64,000 nucleotides of DNA from an uncultured Granulosicoccaceae bacterium. Its GTDB lineage: Bacteria > Pseudomonadota > Gammaproteobacteria > Granulosicoccales > Granulosicoccaceae. The stretch covers positions 31,514-95,513 of the forward strand of contig CALLBO010000004.1 of NCBI GenBank assembly GCA_937998875.1, given 5' to 3'. The position numbers and the translations under genes are program-made. This document shows, piece by piece, positions 35,787 to 44,994 of this stretch. The number at the start of each line of letters is the position of its first letter. Within the stretch, counting starts at the first letter, position 1. The notes under the pieces are model-generated. The model did no database searches and was not told where the DNA came from. It saw only the letters and a program-made list of their open reading frames with translations.

Positions 35787-35936
35787 TTAGCTGTCTTTTC
35801 CATGCCACTTACCATCCGCTCCGCAAACGTACCCGTTGATCACGGTTCCCTCTGGATAACTTTCACCGGAAAATGAACAGTCAGCATGTGCCGCCTGCGA
35901 AATAAGCAATAAACAGCAAACAATCATTTTTCTCAT
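35787..35936 (-). CDS. Small secreted Cys-rich protein (DUF1496-like)
   Basis: A 49-residue protein. Residues 1-19 form a signal peptide (MRKMIVCCLLLISQAAHA); the mature part of about 30 residues has the spacing CxFxGxxYxxGxxxxGxxCxxDGxW, reminiscent of DUF1496-type small proteins. The ATG lies 2 bases after the stop of the upstream 220-residue gene, with CAGGAG 8 bases upstream, so it is very likely translated as the last gene of the peroxidase operon. Function unknown. Confidence 0.6.
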   Translation of the reverse strand: MRKMIVCCLLLISQAAHADCSFSGESYPEGTVINGYVCGADGKWHGKDS

Positions 35937-35938
35937 AA

Positions 35939-36601
35939 CTATGGCTCCTGATCAGGCAAATTAATAAATCTGATTGACGGAATCGCTTTGGCGATAACCT
36001 GTACTGAAGGCGGTGGGTTTTCTGTACCGAGCAGCCTCGCACCGAATTTCTCGGCTACGATAATTTTTTCAAATTCCCGTTGATGAGCCGGGCATTCGTG
36101 CAACAAGAGTTCATTTGCATTTTCGATCATATCCATGCTGCCGCCATCTTCCGTTGCGATCGTCAGGCTCTTGTTTAAAAACATGCTGTCGGCACAAACC
36201 TGAGCTCTGGAAACACCAATCTGATCACTGAATGCCAACTCTACCGTTACATCCGGGGCGAAGAACGGACCTCGCATTCGTTCATGCATCTTGCGTAACT
36301 CAATCGAAAACGGACTATCGTAAGCCAGCTTTTCTATAGCGGATATCAAGTCGGAGTCTATTTCATAAAGGCCAAATACCCGTTTTGCTGATTCTTTGTT
36401 TTTATGGAAGCTGCTTTCTTCACTCAATAACTTCTCAAAGTCTATCCCGTCTGAAGTTCGTTTTATCTCTACTCCGGGCATAACTAACGATATGCTTCCC
36501 CCGGTAAGAGTGTGATTGTCTTGGCTGTTAATCACAAGCAGGGTCAGTATGCCAACGAGGCTCAAGCCCAGAGTAGCCAGTTTCACGTGATAGATATTCA
36601 T
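35939..36601 (-). CDS. Membrane-anchored protein of unknown family
   Basis: 220 residues. One N-terminal hydrophobic segment (about 8-26, ATLGLSLVGILTLLVIN) anchors a periplasmic domain with two Cys residues (one in the RAQVCADSM segment, one in LLLHECPAHQREF). AAGGACTGAC precedes ATG 36601 and the gene begins 18 bases after the lipase stop. The ELLLHECPAH segment is suggestive of a metal or catalytic site but matches no family that I can name. Probably part of the peroxidase operon. Confidence 0.7.
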   Translation of the reverse strand: MNIYHVKLATLGLSLVGILTLLVINSQDNHTLTGGSISLVMPGVEIKRTSDGIDFEKLLSEESSFHKNKESAKRVFGLYEIDSDLISAIEKLAYDSPFSIELRKMHERMRGPFFAPDVTVELAFSDQIGVSRAQVCADSMFLNKSLTIATEDGGSMDMIENANELLLHECPAHQREFEKIIVAEKFGARLLGTENPPPSVQVIAKAIPSIRFINLPDQEP

Positions 36602-36619
36602 GTCAGTCCTTGATAAGTC

Positions 36620-37489
36620 TTAATTAAACACCGGTTTCTGCTGCAGTTTCCCAACCTGTACTGCAAAGCTCTCCATACCATGTTCCTTCAGTACCCCGAT
36701 AGTTTTAGAAAAATTGAATCTAAGCTCCACAATTTGCGGATCCTTAGCCGAGATTTTATAAAACTGCCTTAAACCCAGCCGCATATAAGCCAGTACCTCT
36801 CCATGTTCAAATACACGTGCTATAAAGATATCTTTCCGGTTTTTCATCAACACGTCTTCCTCCATGTTCCGATAACCAGTCACAGGAGTCGGGTTAAATG
36901 CATACACGGTTTTAATGGCGTCACACCCATACGCAGCCTGTTGCGCAAGACCACCCCCCAGAGAGTGGCCAGTCGTTACTATCTGATCAACATCTCCGAC
37001 GGACGCAGTAGCATCCGCAATCACGGAATTGATATTGTTCCGAACCAGATCATAGTGGTCATAGACTCCAGGTATAAACCGGGTCACCCAACGGAAATTT
37101 GAAAACCAGTCTCCAAGACGCTTTCCGGTACCACGAAAAGCTATAATTAACTGTCTTTCCTGTTCCCAGTGCCAGACCTGATACCGAAGTCCCTTTACAG
37201 ATTGTCCTTTATCTTCCTGACTATCCGGGTTTGTCACATCTGCAACTAACCGGCATCCATCCGGTAGTTTGATTGGGCCCGTGCTGGCATCTTCTTCAGA
37301 GTACGCATATGCAGAGAGCATTGCGTAGTGCTGAAGATGTCTGAAGTTGCGATACTCGGGACGATGCAGTACGCCAGCACCCAGCGGATGATACCAAACA
37401 CCCTCTGATGTTCTGTAGACAACGGAATCCTTGGGTTGATTCAACGCCAGCTTAAGCCTTTGCCAGAATCCAGCTTTATGCTGTTGCAT
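36620..37489 (-). CDS. Class 3 lipase-like hydrolase
   Basis: 289 residues. Alpha/beta hydrolase of the Lipase_3 family: IIAFRGTG near 115-122 (oxyanion strand), GDWFSNFRW near 126-134, and the nucleophile elbow GHSLGGGLAQ with Ser176. The following YAFNPTPV segment is where many family members have the catalytic Asp region. No signal peptide, so it is probably cytoplasmic or exported with a partner. ATG 37489 has GGAGGAAG upstream and overlaps the end of the preceding gene by 14 bases, which indicates coupled translation; the long frame to 37780 is a shadow of that gene. Confidence 0.88.
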   Translation of the reverse strand: MQQHKAGFWQRLKLALNQPKDSVVYRTSEGVWYHPLGAGVLHRPEYRNFRHLQHYAMLSAYAYSEEDASTGPIKLPDGCRLVADVTNPDSQEDKGQSVKGLRYQVWHWEQERQLIIAFRGTGKRLGDWFSNFRWVTRFIPGVYDHYDLVRNNINSVIADATASVGDVDQIVTTGHSLGGGLAQQAAYGCDAIKTVYAFNPTPVTGYRNMEEDVLMKNRKDIFIARVFEHGEVLAYMRLGLRQFYKISAKDPQIVELRFNFSKTIGVLKEHGMESFAVQVGKLQQKPVFN

Positions 37490-38960
37490 GTTCTTCCTCC
37501 GCGGACACAAGTGAAAGGTGAAGACCATGTGCCAGGTAAGAAAGCCCCAACAGCCCACCCGAATGTTCTTTTCGGGCGACAATGTGAAACAAGCTGGGCG
37601 GTACAAAAAGATTACCCGGATTGTCAGCGCTGTTTCTACCGCCAACGAGATGCTCCGCCGCGTCAAGCGCAGGCTGCAACGCAGATCTGAAGTGTTGATA
37701 ACTTTGATGTTCAGTTCCAACAATACGTACGATTTGCGTGAATACACTGATCGCTGCTGCTTTGTGCGCAGGATTTGCATCTTCTCCGTCCAGCCCCAGC
37801 ATTTCTATAAACCCCGGCTGCATCTTGCGTAGTACCGCAGCCTGTACAGACGCTACCGCTTCACCATGAATTTCACGTTCAAAATGAATTCGCATGGCAT
37901 GATCAACAATATCTGCCGCTGTAAAAGGTTTAAAGGCCAGCTTGGTTTGCTCTTGCGATCTCCGCTCGGATGGTGCGTACGCTGGAAGCGGCAGGAGGTT
38001 AGGTGGCGCTACGCTAGCTCTTACACATCGTGTTAATCTATTCGGGTTTGTATCAGTGAGCCTCGTGCTGCTACCCTGGTTGTGCTTTTCAAGCATCGAT
38101 AAAAAACGCTTACTTACCGTGGCGTTGGTAAGTTCCGTAATCGTTCTTTGATTTAGCGGCCAATGGCAGCCGGCTGTAGCTGCAACGAATGCATACTCCG
38201 CGCAATAGATCAGATTCTCGGGACGCTCGAACCAATCGTTTGCCTGCTTTTGTTCTACGCTACTTCCGGCAATAGCAAACAACATCTTCGTCACATGCCG
38301 CTTTAACGCCTGCACCGTACAGCACGCCAGCGGATCACCACCATTGTATCTACCACCACCGGGGAACTTAACAACTGCATTAAACGCCAGTGCCATCGTG
38401 CGTATGTTGTCATTAAAGTCTGTGTGTAGATTTGCAGGTAGATAGTCCGGGTATTCCGGACGCACAAAGATCATCGGGTAATCGGGGGCACCGAATCGAC
38501 CCGGCGTGTTTGCCTCACCACCGTAGGATTGAGGGCTGTTCAAAGTGACTACTCCCGGAATACCCCGAGCTCTGTCAGACACGCCGATGGCAATCTGTAT
38601 GTGCGTGTCCTGTAACTTCAGATGCTCTTTCAGCTCACTGGCGGGTGTTGTTTCTGACAACAGACGGTTGTCACAACGATGATGTTTAATCGCAAAAACC
38701 ACATCACCCTCTGTAATATGTTCACAGAGAGCGCTATCACCACTGACGTGTTGACGACCGGAAGCATCACGCCTCTGGCTATCAAAGTCACTGTACGGTA
38801 GCAATCTGAGTGGTTGTTTTGAAAAAAGATGAGTGTCCGCTGACAGTTTACCGTAATCACCGAAGTCGAGGGATACACGGAAGAGATCCTCCGCGTTCCC
38901 GATTGTTGGCGATCCTTGCCAGGTTGAGCGCAGCAGTTCCTTGTCTGCGTTGTAAATCAT
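37476..38960 (-). CDS. Protein of unknown family between peroxidase and lipase genes
   Basis: 494 residues, no signal peptide or membrane helix seen. Family not recognised. Notable segments are a His/Cys-rich stretch near 85-100 (VVFAIKHHRCDNR), FPGGGRYNGGDP near 200-211, a Cys pair directly after it, and an acidic, His-containing helical part near 360-385 (HAMRIHFEREIHGEAVA). AGGAG precedes ATG 38960, which lies 13 bases after the peroxidase stop. The tight spacing on both sides suggests it works with the peroxidase and lipase. Confidence 0.8.
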   Translation of the reverse strand: MIYNADKELLRSTWQGSPTIGNAEDLFRVSLDFGDYGKLSADTHLFSKQPLRLLPYSDFDSQRRDASGRQHVSGDSALCEHITEGDVVFAIKHHRCDNRLLSETTPASELKEHLKLQDTHIQIAIGVSDRARGIPGVVTLNSPQSYGGEANTPGRFGAPDYPMIFVRPEYPDYLPANLHTDFNDNIRTMALAFNAVVKFPGGGRYNGGDPLACCTVQALKRHVTKMLFAIAGSSVEQKQANDWFERPENLIYCAEYAFVAATAGCHWPLNQRTITELTNATVSKRFLSMLEKHNQGSSTRLTDTNPNRLTRCVRASVAPPNLLPLPAYAPSERRSQEQTKLAFKPFTAADIVDHAMRIHFEREIHGEAVASVQAAVLRKMQPGFIEMLGLDGEDANPAHKAAAISVFTQIVRIVGTEHQSYQHFRSALQPALDAAEHLVGGRNSADNPGNLFVPPSLFHIVARKEHSGGLLGLSYLAHGLHLSLVSAEEEHATA

Positions 38961-38973
38961 GGTGTGCTCCTAT

Positions 38974-40569
38974 CTATGAGTCCATTGTTTCAGCTATACG
39001 ACCAGAAGAGCGCTGAGTTTGTTGTACCAATTGTCCCTGAGCCTCTTCAAAGCCACAGAAACGGAGCATGTCAGCCATGGTGAACCGACCTCTTTGCAGG
39101 CCCAGATCCGGCTGCCAGCTCTCTGCCAATATCGAGTGTTCAGATCTCTTGATCAACGCGACCAATGTCTCTGCGACAATGGCACTTCCAACTTCACCTA
39201 GTTTATTTCCAGCCTCCCGAACGGCCGACTCCTTTAAAACGTAGTACCAGAGTGGCGTACGTTCAGTAAGAGACGCGCTTGACAAGGCGTCGGATTCCGT
39301 AGCGCTGGCATTACTTTTCAGCTCCGCATCGGTCAGTACTGAGGCACCAATGGCCTTTGCGATTGCCTGCCCGGTAGGTAGGCTCATCAGGTAACCACGC
39401 AACAGGTTTCTACTGGCTAACATCGCCATCAGTCCCTGTTCGTTAGGTAGCCTTTCCAGTTCACCCGATAATCGCGTATCAATCGGGCGCGCAACATTAG
39501 TGGCATCTGCACCATCTATGTTGTAAAAGTTCCGCCAATTGATAATCCAGCTTTGTGGAACCGGCATCTGCTCCTGCCCCGAATGGGTGAACGCAAACAG
39601 CAGGCTAAAGTCCGTGATATCGGTACCGAATATACTGTTGTGTTCATACCTCTGCCTGATCATCGAATGACCAAATCGATATGCCGCAACGCTGAATTCA
39701 AACGGCATAAAGGTCGGCATATCATCTTTGTATAAACGCGGATTGGAAAGCGCCGAGTCATGCGCCCCGCTCGTTACAATCCTCGGTAGAAAGTCATGCA
39801 ATACAATCCACTGGTAGTGTTGAACGGTTATTTTCCGCGCCTCGGCAAAGTGTTTTGTCGCGTCTGTATGAGCTCCGGCTATGGAGTCGGCAACTTTGTT
39901 GTGAAACACCTGGAATGCATGGTGTGTTTGGGCAACCAACAAATTCTCGTCATTGCGATCATCACCTATCACGGGTTTGCCATCCGGCTCGCGTAAGAGA
40001 TCCCGATTTCTGGTCGATGACGCAATGTGGTTCGGGTTTCCACGCCCGTCGTCCCGATTGTTACCGAGCTTCAGGTGCACACCGTCCGATTCATATAGAT
40101 CCGGGTCTGCGTCAGGCCCGGCACCGTAAACGCTGTCCAGTTCCAGCGCAGCGGTTCTAACATTCTTCATCATTGATGTTGCTTCATCAGTGAGAATCGG
40201 ATCAAAATGTGGTTTTTTAATTTGATCATCCAGGCCGCCGGCTTTGGCATCCCGCGTAATGTCATGATCAACGAACTGACCGAGATAAGTGTATCCCGCA
40301 GGTATTCCGGAATCAGGACCGGACTGCGGCTGCGGATCGGCCATACCTGCACCAAGTTTTTTTAGTGCAGCAATTGTTTCGGCTCCCTCCGGGAGTCGTG
40401 CGTCAGGATCTGCTGCCAGGCTCTCAAACAAGTAACCAAATTCATGTAAACCGAGTGGTTTGTTCGGTGGATTCTGGTCCTCTGATTTAAGCTTATCGAT
40501 AAGGTTCGCAATATCTTCTAATGAATGACTCTTGCCGTGACCGTTACCAAGGTTGAATAATTGTCTCAT
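38974..40569 (-). CDS. Animal-type haem peroxidase (cyclooxygenase/dioxygenase-like)
   Basis: 531 residues of the peroxidase-cyclooxygenase superfamily. Distal-side motif GQFVDHDIT places a haem-pocket His at 102; GDDRNDENL (about 202-210) corresponds to the conserved GDxRxxEN motif; proximal His301 sits in AAYRFGHSMIR. These fit haem peroxidases and related fatty-acid dioxygenases. No signal peptide. AAGGAAATTTCAC precedes the ATG. It is first of a tight operon with an unknown protein and a lipase, which points to lipid oxidation rather than plain peroxide defence. The substrate is inferred only. Confidence 0.9.
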   Translation of the reverse strand: MRQLFNLGNGHGKSHSLEDIANLIDKLKSEDQNPPNKPLGLHEFGYLFESLAADPDARLPEGAETIAALKKLGAGMADPQPQSGPDSGIPAGYTYLGQFVDHDITRDAKAGGLDDQIKKPHFDPILTDEATSMMKNVRTAALELDSVYGAGPDADPDLYESDGVHLKLGNNRDDGRGNPNHIASSTRNRDLLREPDGKPVIGDDRNDENLLVAQTHHAFQVFHNKVADSIAGAHTDATKHFAEARKITVQHYQWIVLHDFLPRIVTSGAHDSALSNPRLYKDDMPTFMPFEFSVAAYRFGHSMIRQRYEHNSIFGTDITDFSLLFAFTHSGQEQMPVPQSWIINWRNFYNIDGADATNVARPIDTRLSGELERLPNEQGLMAMLASRNLLRGYLMSLPTGQAIAKAIGASVLTDAELKSNASATESDALSSASLTERTPLWYYVLKESAVREAGNKLGEVGSAIVAETLVALIKRSEHSILAESWQPDLGLQRGRFTMADMLRFCGFEEAQGQLVQQTQRSSGRIAETMDS

Positions 40570-41064
40570 GTGAAATTTCCTTTTCTACAATGAATCCGAT
40601 TCTGTCAACGCGTTACACCATTCGCATTAACCAGTTATCATGAGTGGTTTCTCATGTACCTCCTTCATTCCTAGTAGGTATTTAAAATAAATCAATTTTT
40701 ATTTTCACATCAGGCGGGAATATAAAATCAGGTGCTTATATTCTTACGGAATAGTTACCACAGCTGCAGTAGGAACTACACCAGAAAGATTCATTAAAGT
40801 GCATTGAGACACACTGGAAACAGCACGACGGTATTATTACCACGAAATACTATTTTTATCGTTTATTTGTATTGACAAAGTAAATTACAGCTGCGTTTGC
40901 GCAAACGCACTCACCGTTGAATCAATAGATGCATGCGGGTGGAGCACTCGCCTTTGAAACCATGTACTTTCGTAGGCAGCCGCTAACAAGTAACAAGCGA
41001 AACCATTTTATGTTCTGGCAACAGCAGGGGCACCAGAAGATAGATGCGCCACCTTAGTACCGGG
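40570..41064. promoter_or_regulatory. Long intergenic region with an 18-bp palindrome
   Basis: A 495-base gene-free stretch upstream of the peroxidase operon. It is A/T-rich between 40660 and 40880 and includes a perfect palindrome TGCGTTTGCGCAAACGCA at 40892-40909, with a TTGACA hexamer at 40872-40877. The palindrome looks like a regulator site, but its distance of about 320 bases from the peroxidase start leaves its target open. Confidence 0.55.
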
Positions 41065-41457
41065 TTATAACTGCTGCCATGGAAGTCCGGCATAGCGCCA
41101 GCCGTTTTTGGCACTTCGGTGATGATCTTCATCAAGCTCACCTTCAAAACCGTGAAGCACGTTATAAACGTCTTTAAATCCTGCTTCCTCAAGCGCTTCA
41201 CCCGCATCAATAGAGCGATTACCGCTGCGACATATCAGCACTACCGGACGATGTACCGCATGCCCGGCCAATCGCTTCACCTCGCCAACAAAATGTGGAT
41301 TGAGTTCCCAGTCTTCTCCATCCTGCCAGGCGACGTGCATCGAACCTATCGGGTTACCCACAAAAAAGTGCTCGGCATCGCTTCGGCAATCAATAAACAG
41401 TGCGTCCGGGTGTTCTTCAAGAAAGGATTTGGCTTGTATTGGCTCTAGATTCTTCAT
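41065..41457 (-). CDS. Rhodanese-like domain protein
   Basis: About 130 residues of the rhodanese fold. Catalytic-loop Cys is in LICRSGNRS near 75-83, and the N-terminal FIDCRSDAEH segment is the usual CH2A-like region. Single-domain rhodaneses transfer sulfur or act as sulfur carriers. ATG 41457 matches the domain start; a frame from TTG 41496 adds 13 residues. It is an isolated gene, divergent from the alkyltransferase-like gene. Confidence 0.85.
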   Translation of the reverse strand: MKNLEPIQAKSFLEEHPDALFIDCRSDAEHFFVGNPIGSMHVAWQDGEDWELNPHFVGEVKRLAGHAVHRPVVLICRSGNRSIDAGEALEEAGFKDVYNVLHGFEGELDEDHHRSAKNGWRYAGLPWQQL

Positions 41458-41641
41458 ACCTGAAGTGTAACTGTTTGACCCCATAGCGTCATGCAAAGAA
41501 TTTCCAAATGAGTCGAACCACCCGTTCCACTGGAACTACAGTACAATCACCACACGCTCGAATTTCTCACAAGTTACACCGGACAGACTGGTGAGCCGGA
41601 GTGCTGCCAAATGAGACTGAAGCAATGGGAACACGACACAC

Positions 41642-42019
41642 ATGAGTAACTCCACAAGCCTGCATGCATACTTTGACCAGGTGTGGAACTTTGTTCGGCG
41701 AGTGCCACCCGGCAAGGTCGTTACGTACGGACAGATTGCACAGTCGATCCCTGAACCAGAAACTCTGCTGTTGAAAGAGCGTTCGGGCTCCGTTGCAAGG
41801 CTGGTCGGCAGTGCAATGGCGGCAAGTCCTGCGGATGTACCGTGGCACCGGGTTATCAATGCACAAGGCAAAGTCAGCAACAGGGCGGATGCTGGTAATC
41901 AGGTACAACTGCTTCAGGCGGAGGGATTAAATTTTGCACACGGCAGGATAGACCTCAATGAGCACCAATGGCATGACTCCCAACCCGGCGTTCGGCCAAA
42001 GCAACAGCAACTGTTCTAG
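41642..42019 (+). CDS. Alkyltransferase-like protein (MGMT fold, Trp for Cys)
   Basis: 125 residues of the O6-alkylguanine-DNA alkyltransferase C-terminal family, with the recognition HTH near 28-60 (TYGQIAQ, RLVGSAMAAS). The active-site motif PCHRV of true methyltransferases reads PWHRV (Trp68), the diagnostic change of ATL proteins, which bind O6-alkylguanine without removing the alkyl group and hand the lesion to nucleotide excision repair. The C-terminal 25 residues are polar and extra. ATG 41642 has only a weak ribosome site. Confidence 0.9.
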   Translation: MSNSTSLHAYFDQVWNFVRRVPPGKVVTYGQIAQSIPEPETLLLKERSGSVARLVGSAMAASPADVPWHRVINAQGKVSNRADAGNQVQLLQAEGLNFAHGRIDLNEHQWHDSQPGVRPKQQQLF

Positions 42020-42070
42020 TCCAACAATAGCTTACTTCTGGGCTTGATCTGGTTTTGATCTGGTTCCGGG

Positions 42071-42985
42071 CTAGCTCGTGTTGCGACTGATCAAGTATTC
42101 TCTAACACCAACATAGATTCCGCTTGCGACCACAATGACCGCTCCAACAACTTCATGCAAGGCCAACACCTCCCCGAAAATGAGATAGCCAAGTACGATT
42201 GCCCACACCAGAATAAAGTAGTTAAAGGGCTGCAATATGACCGCACTGGTTACTTCCAGCGCTTTGATCAACAGCATATGTCCGGCTACCGAAGTAATAC
42301 ATATACCCACTAGCAGAACAATCGTTTTGATGTCGGGTGTTTGCCAACGCCCCACTACAGCTACCGACGATCCAAGTAACCCGACTACACCAAAGTAGAC
42401 CATCGATGTTTCGAAAGAATCTTTTCTGGATACTTTGCGAGTCAGTATATTATACAACGAGAATAGCAACACACACAGCAACGCCAGTAGTGCTGCCGGG
42501 TTAAACACGTCGGCGCCGGGCTGGATTATTATCAAAGTACCAGCAAACCCGATTGATACTGCAAGCCACCTTCGCCAGCCAACCTGCTCACCCAGCAATG
42601 GCACGGATAAAGCCGTAACAACCAACGGAAAGCAGGAGAATATCGCATGTATTTCCGCAACACCTAGAAATTGAATTGCATAGGCGAACAATCCGATCTC
42701 CACACTCATCATTGTGCAGCGCATGATTTGTAGCTTGGGAAACGCCGACTTGAAAACAGCGGGAATACCGATTCTGCGACGGGCGTAGATAAGCGCAAAC
42801 ACAGAAAAAGCTGCAAACCTAACTACGACAATCTGGGCAACAGAAATATGAGAGCCTAGCTGTTTTGTGATGACATCCTGCCAGGCGAATAACACAGTCG
42901 TAACCAATAACAGTGTTATGCCTAGTATTGGTGAGTCAACTTTTTTATTGTCTACAGCATTTGTACCGGATGAGAGCTTTGACAT
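42071..42985 (-). CDS. EamA/DMT-family transporter
   Basis: 304-residue inner-membrane protein with about 10 hydrophobic helices arranged as two EamA repeats (about 18-145 and 155-300). The second repeat contains YNILTRKVSRKDSFE. Members export amino acids, nucleotide sugars or other metabolites; no substrate clue is present. No clear ribosome site before ATG 42985. Confidence 0.87.
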   Translation of the reverse strand: MSKLSSGTNAVDNKKVDSPILGITLLLVTTVLFAWQDVITKQLGSHISVAQIVVVRFAAFSVFALIYARRRIGIPAVFKSAFPKLQIMRCTMMSVEIGLFAYAIQFLGVAEIHAIFSCFPLVVTALSVPLLGEQVGWRRWLAVSIGFAGTLIIIQPGADVFNPAALLALLCVLLFSLYNILTRKVSRKDSFETSMVYFGVVGLLGSSVAVVGRWQTPDIKTIVLLVGICITSVAGHMLLIKALEVTSAVILQPFNYFILVWAIVLGYLIFGEVLALHEVVGAVIVVASGIYVGVREYLISRNTS

Positions 42986-43115
42986 TGAAAATGTTGCATA
43001 GACTACGCTTTTCGAGCAACTTTATCCAGAATATTCTCTGACATAAAACAATGCAGACAGTTACGCAATACACCGCAAAGTCACTGAAGAAAATACGGCA
43101 TCCGCTCCGTATGGT

Positions 43116-44912
43116 CTATGAATGCTCTGGTACTCTCATATGATCTTCAGCTGTAGAGTCCTCTATGAGGAGCTTGAGTTTCCTTTGCAGTTCACCGATG
43201 TCGACAGGCTTGTGTAAGATCGGAATTCCAGTAGAACTTATCAGATCGAGAACGTTCGGCGCCGTATCCCCGGTGATAATTAAAGCGGGTGTACAAGACA
43301 AACCAGGCTGCTTGCGCAGGCTGTTTATCAAGTCCACGCCATTAGCCTCTTCGGAAAGCCGGAAGTCCGAGATAATCAGGTCTATATGCGCTATATCGCC
43401 TATCAACTCGTGTGCACGGCTCGACGATTGTGCGAGCGTTGTATCTACCCCCAAAGAAGTCAGCACCTGCGACATCGCTGCCAGACCGATCAGGTCATCA
43501 TCCACAAGCAGGACATGCTTTCCTCTTAGATCAATTTCATCTACACACTCAATAGTGGAATTTCTCTGTGGTACCAGTGGTTCTGAAAGCGGTAAGGTAA
43601 CAGTAAACAACGTACCTTCACCATGAGTTGAACTCATCGCAAGCTCAAGATCTAAAAGGACGGCAATTTTACGACAAATCGAAAGCCCCAAACCAAGCCC
43701 CTCGTCACTATTACGCGCAACGTTGCCAACCTGAAAAAACTCCCGAAATACATTTTTCTGATCCTCTTCCCGGATGCCAATGCCGGTATCTCTAACCTGT
43801 ATCTCCAGATTCCCACCCTGCGGTAAAAACGAAAGCGAAACTTCACCGCTGTCTGTGTAACGTACTGCGTTTGTTAACAGGTTTCTCAACAGCCTGAGCA
43901 GCAACGTGCTGTCTGAGTGCACATATCTATCGATAGACTCCACCTTAAACGCCAGTCCTTTTCGGGAGCACAAAGACAGAAACTCCGACTTCAGGTTTTC
44001 AGCAAGCTCGAGCACACTGATATCAGTTTTGTCTAACTTTAGTGCACCAGATTCCAACTGTGATAAGTCCAACAACGATTCAAGAAGATTATTAAGATTG
44101 GAAACAGTCTGACTTAGTTGCGTATACACCGTTTTACCACGATCAGTAACCAGCTCTTCTTTAAGTGAATACGATAGCAGCGAGAGCGCATGAACAGGCT
44201 GGCGCAAGTCATGATTGGCAGATGCAAGAAATTGTGTTTTCGCACGATTGGCATCCTCCGCGCGAGCTTTTTCTTCTGCCAGCCTATCTATGAGATCCAG
44301 ATTCTCGAATCGAAGCCTGATTCCGGTATATGCCTGATCACGAGATTTAAAAGCCACCCCAACCAACATCAGGAGCAATAAACATATCATCACACCGAGA
44401 ATATTCTCGTTTCTGTCACCGTTGTAAAACAGAGATAGCGCGGTAAGTAAGACTGACGGCACCGCATAAAACAGATAGCCCTGCAACCAGTAGCAGGAAA
44501 TCATCACTGCACCGGCCGCTGTGCCAACGATCAAGACATATAAAAGCACAAGCGCCGTCTGCGACTCGGGCACATAAAACAACCATGCAGCTGATCCCCA
44601 GAGTACCCCTGAAACTAGTGAAGTCGCGGCAAAACGGTTACCCCATTTCCAGGGCTGAATTTCATCGACGGAACGTTTACGATACTGAAGCGTCAGCAGC
44701 ATACGCGATACATAGATAAGACAGGACGCGACACACCAGAGAACTATTATCCAGGGTGCAACCTGCCCCCAGAATACATATGCCACAATAACCGGATAAA
44801 ACACCTGGATGCGACTGACATCCATCAGGTTGCTGTAGACAAAATCAACGGCCTGTGTGGCAGTTTGTAAATCCAGTTCCGGTTTGGTTTTTTCCGGCAT
44901 TTCAATTGTCAA
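43116..44912 (-). CDS. Hybrid sensor histidine kinase with receiver domain
   Basis: 598 residues. Six membrane helices (about 25-205) form the sensor part. HisKA follows with ASANHDLRQPVHALSL (phospho-His near 235), then HATPase motifs NLLTNAVRYT, DTGIGI and GLGLGLSI (to about 450), and a C-terminal receiver (about 465-590) with VDDD, IISDFRL (phospho-Asp) and LHKPVD (Lys). The TTG at 44912 has GGAG seven bases upstream; ATG 44900 is the alternative start. Neighbouring response regulators at 45552 and 46245 are possible partners. Confidence 0.92.
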   Translation of the reverse strand: MTIEMPEKTKPELDLQTATQAVDFVYSNLMDVSRIQVFYPVIVAYVFWGQVAPWIIVLWCVASCLIYVSRMLLTLQYRKRSVDEIQPWKWGNRFAATSLVSGVLWGSAAWLFYVPESQTALVLLYVLIVGTAAGAVMISCYWLQGYLFYAVPSVLLTALSLFYNGDRNENILGVMICLLLLMLVGVAFKSRDQAYTGIRLRFENLDLIDRLAEEKARAEDANRAKTQFLASANHDLRQPVHALSLLSYSLKEELVTDRGKTVYTQLSQTVSNLNNLLESLLDLSQLESGALKLDKTDISVLELAENLKSEFLSLCSRKGLAFKVESIDRYVHSDSTLLLRLLRNLLTNAVRYTDSGEVSLSFLPQGGNLEIQVRDTGIGIREEDQKNVFREFFQVGNVARNSDEGLGLGLSICRKIAVLLDLELAMSSTHGEGTLFTVTLPLSEPLVPQRNSTIECVDEIDLRGKHVLLVDDDLIGLAAMSQVLTSLGVDTTLAQSSSRAHELIGDIAHIDLIISDFRLSEEANGVDLINSLRKQPGLSCTPALIITGDTAPNVLDLISSTGIPILHKPVDIGELQRKLKLLIEDSTAEDHMRVPEHS

Positions 44913-44994
44913 TAGCTGGCTCCATTAGCTGGCAAAGAGAATCATCCCTGCCGCTAGGCTACCTGCCGGCTATACACAATTCAATACAGCCAAT

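Noticed and set aside
40892..40909. Promoter on the plus strand from TTGACA at 40872
   Set aside because: No good -10 hexamer at 16-18 bases and no plus-strand gene downstream before the minus-strand rhodanese.
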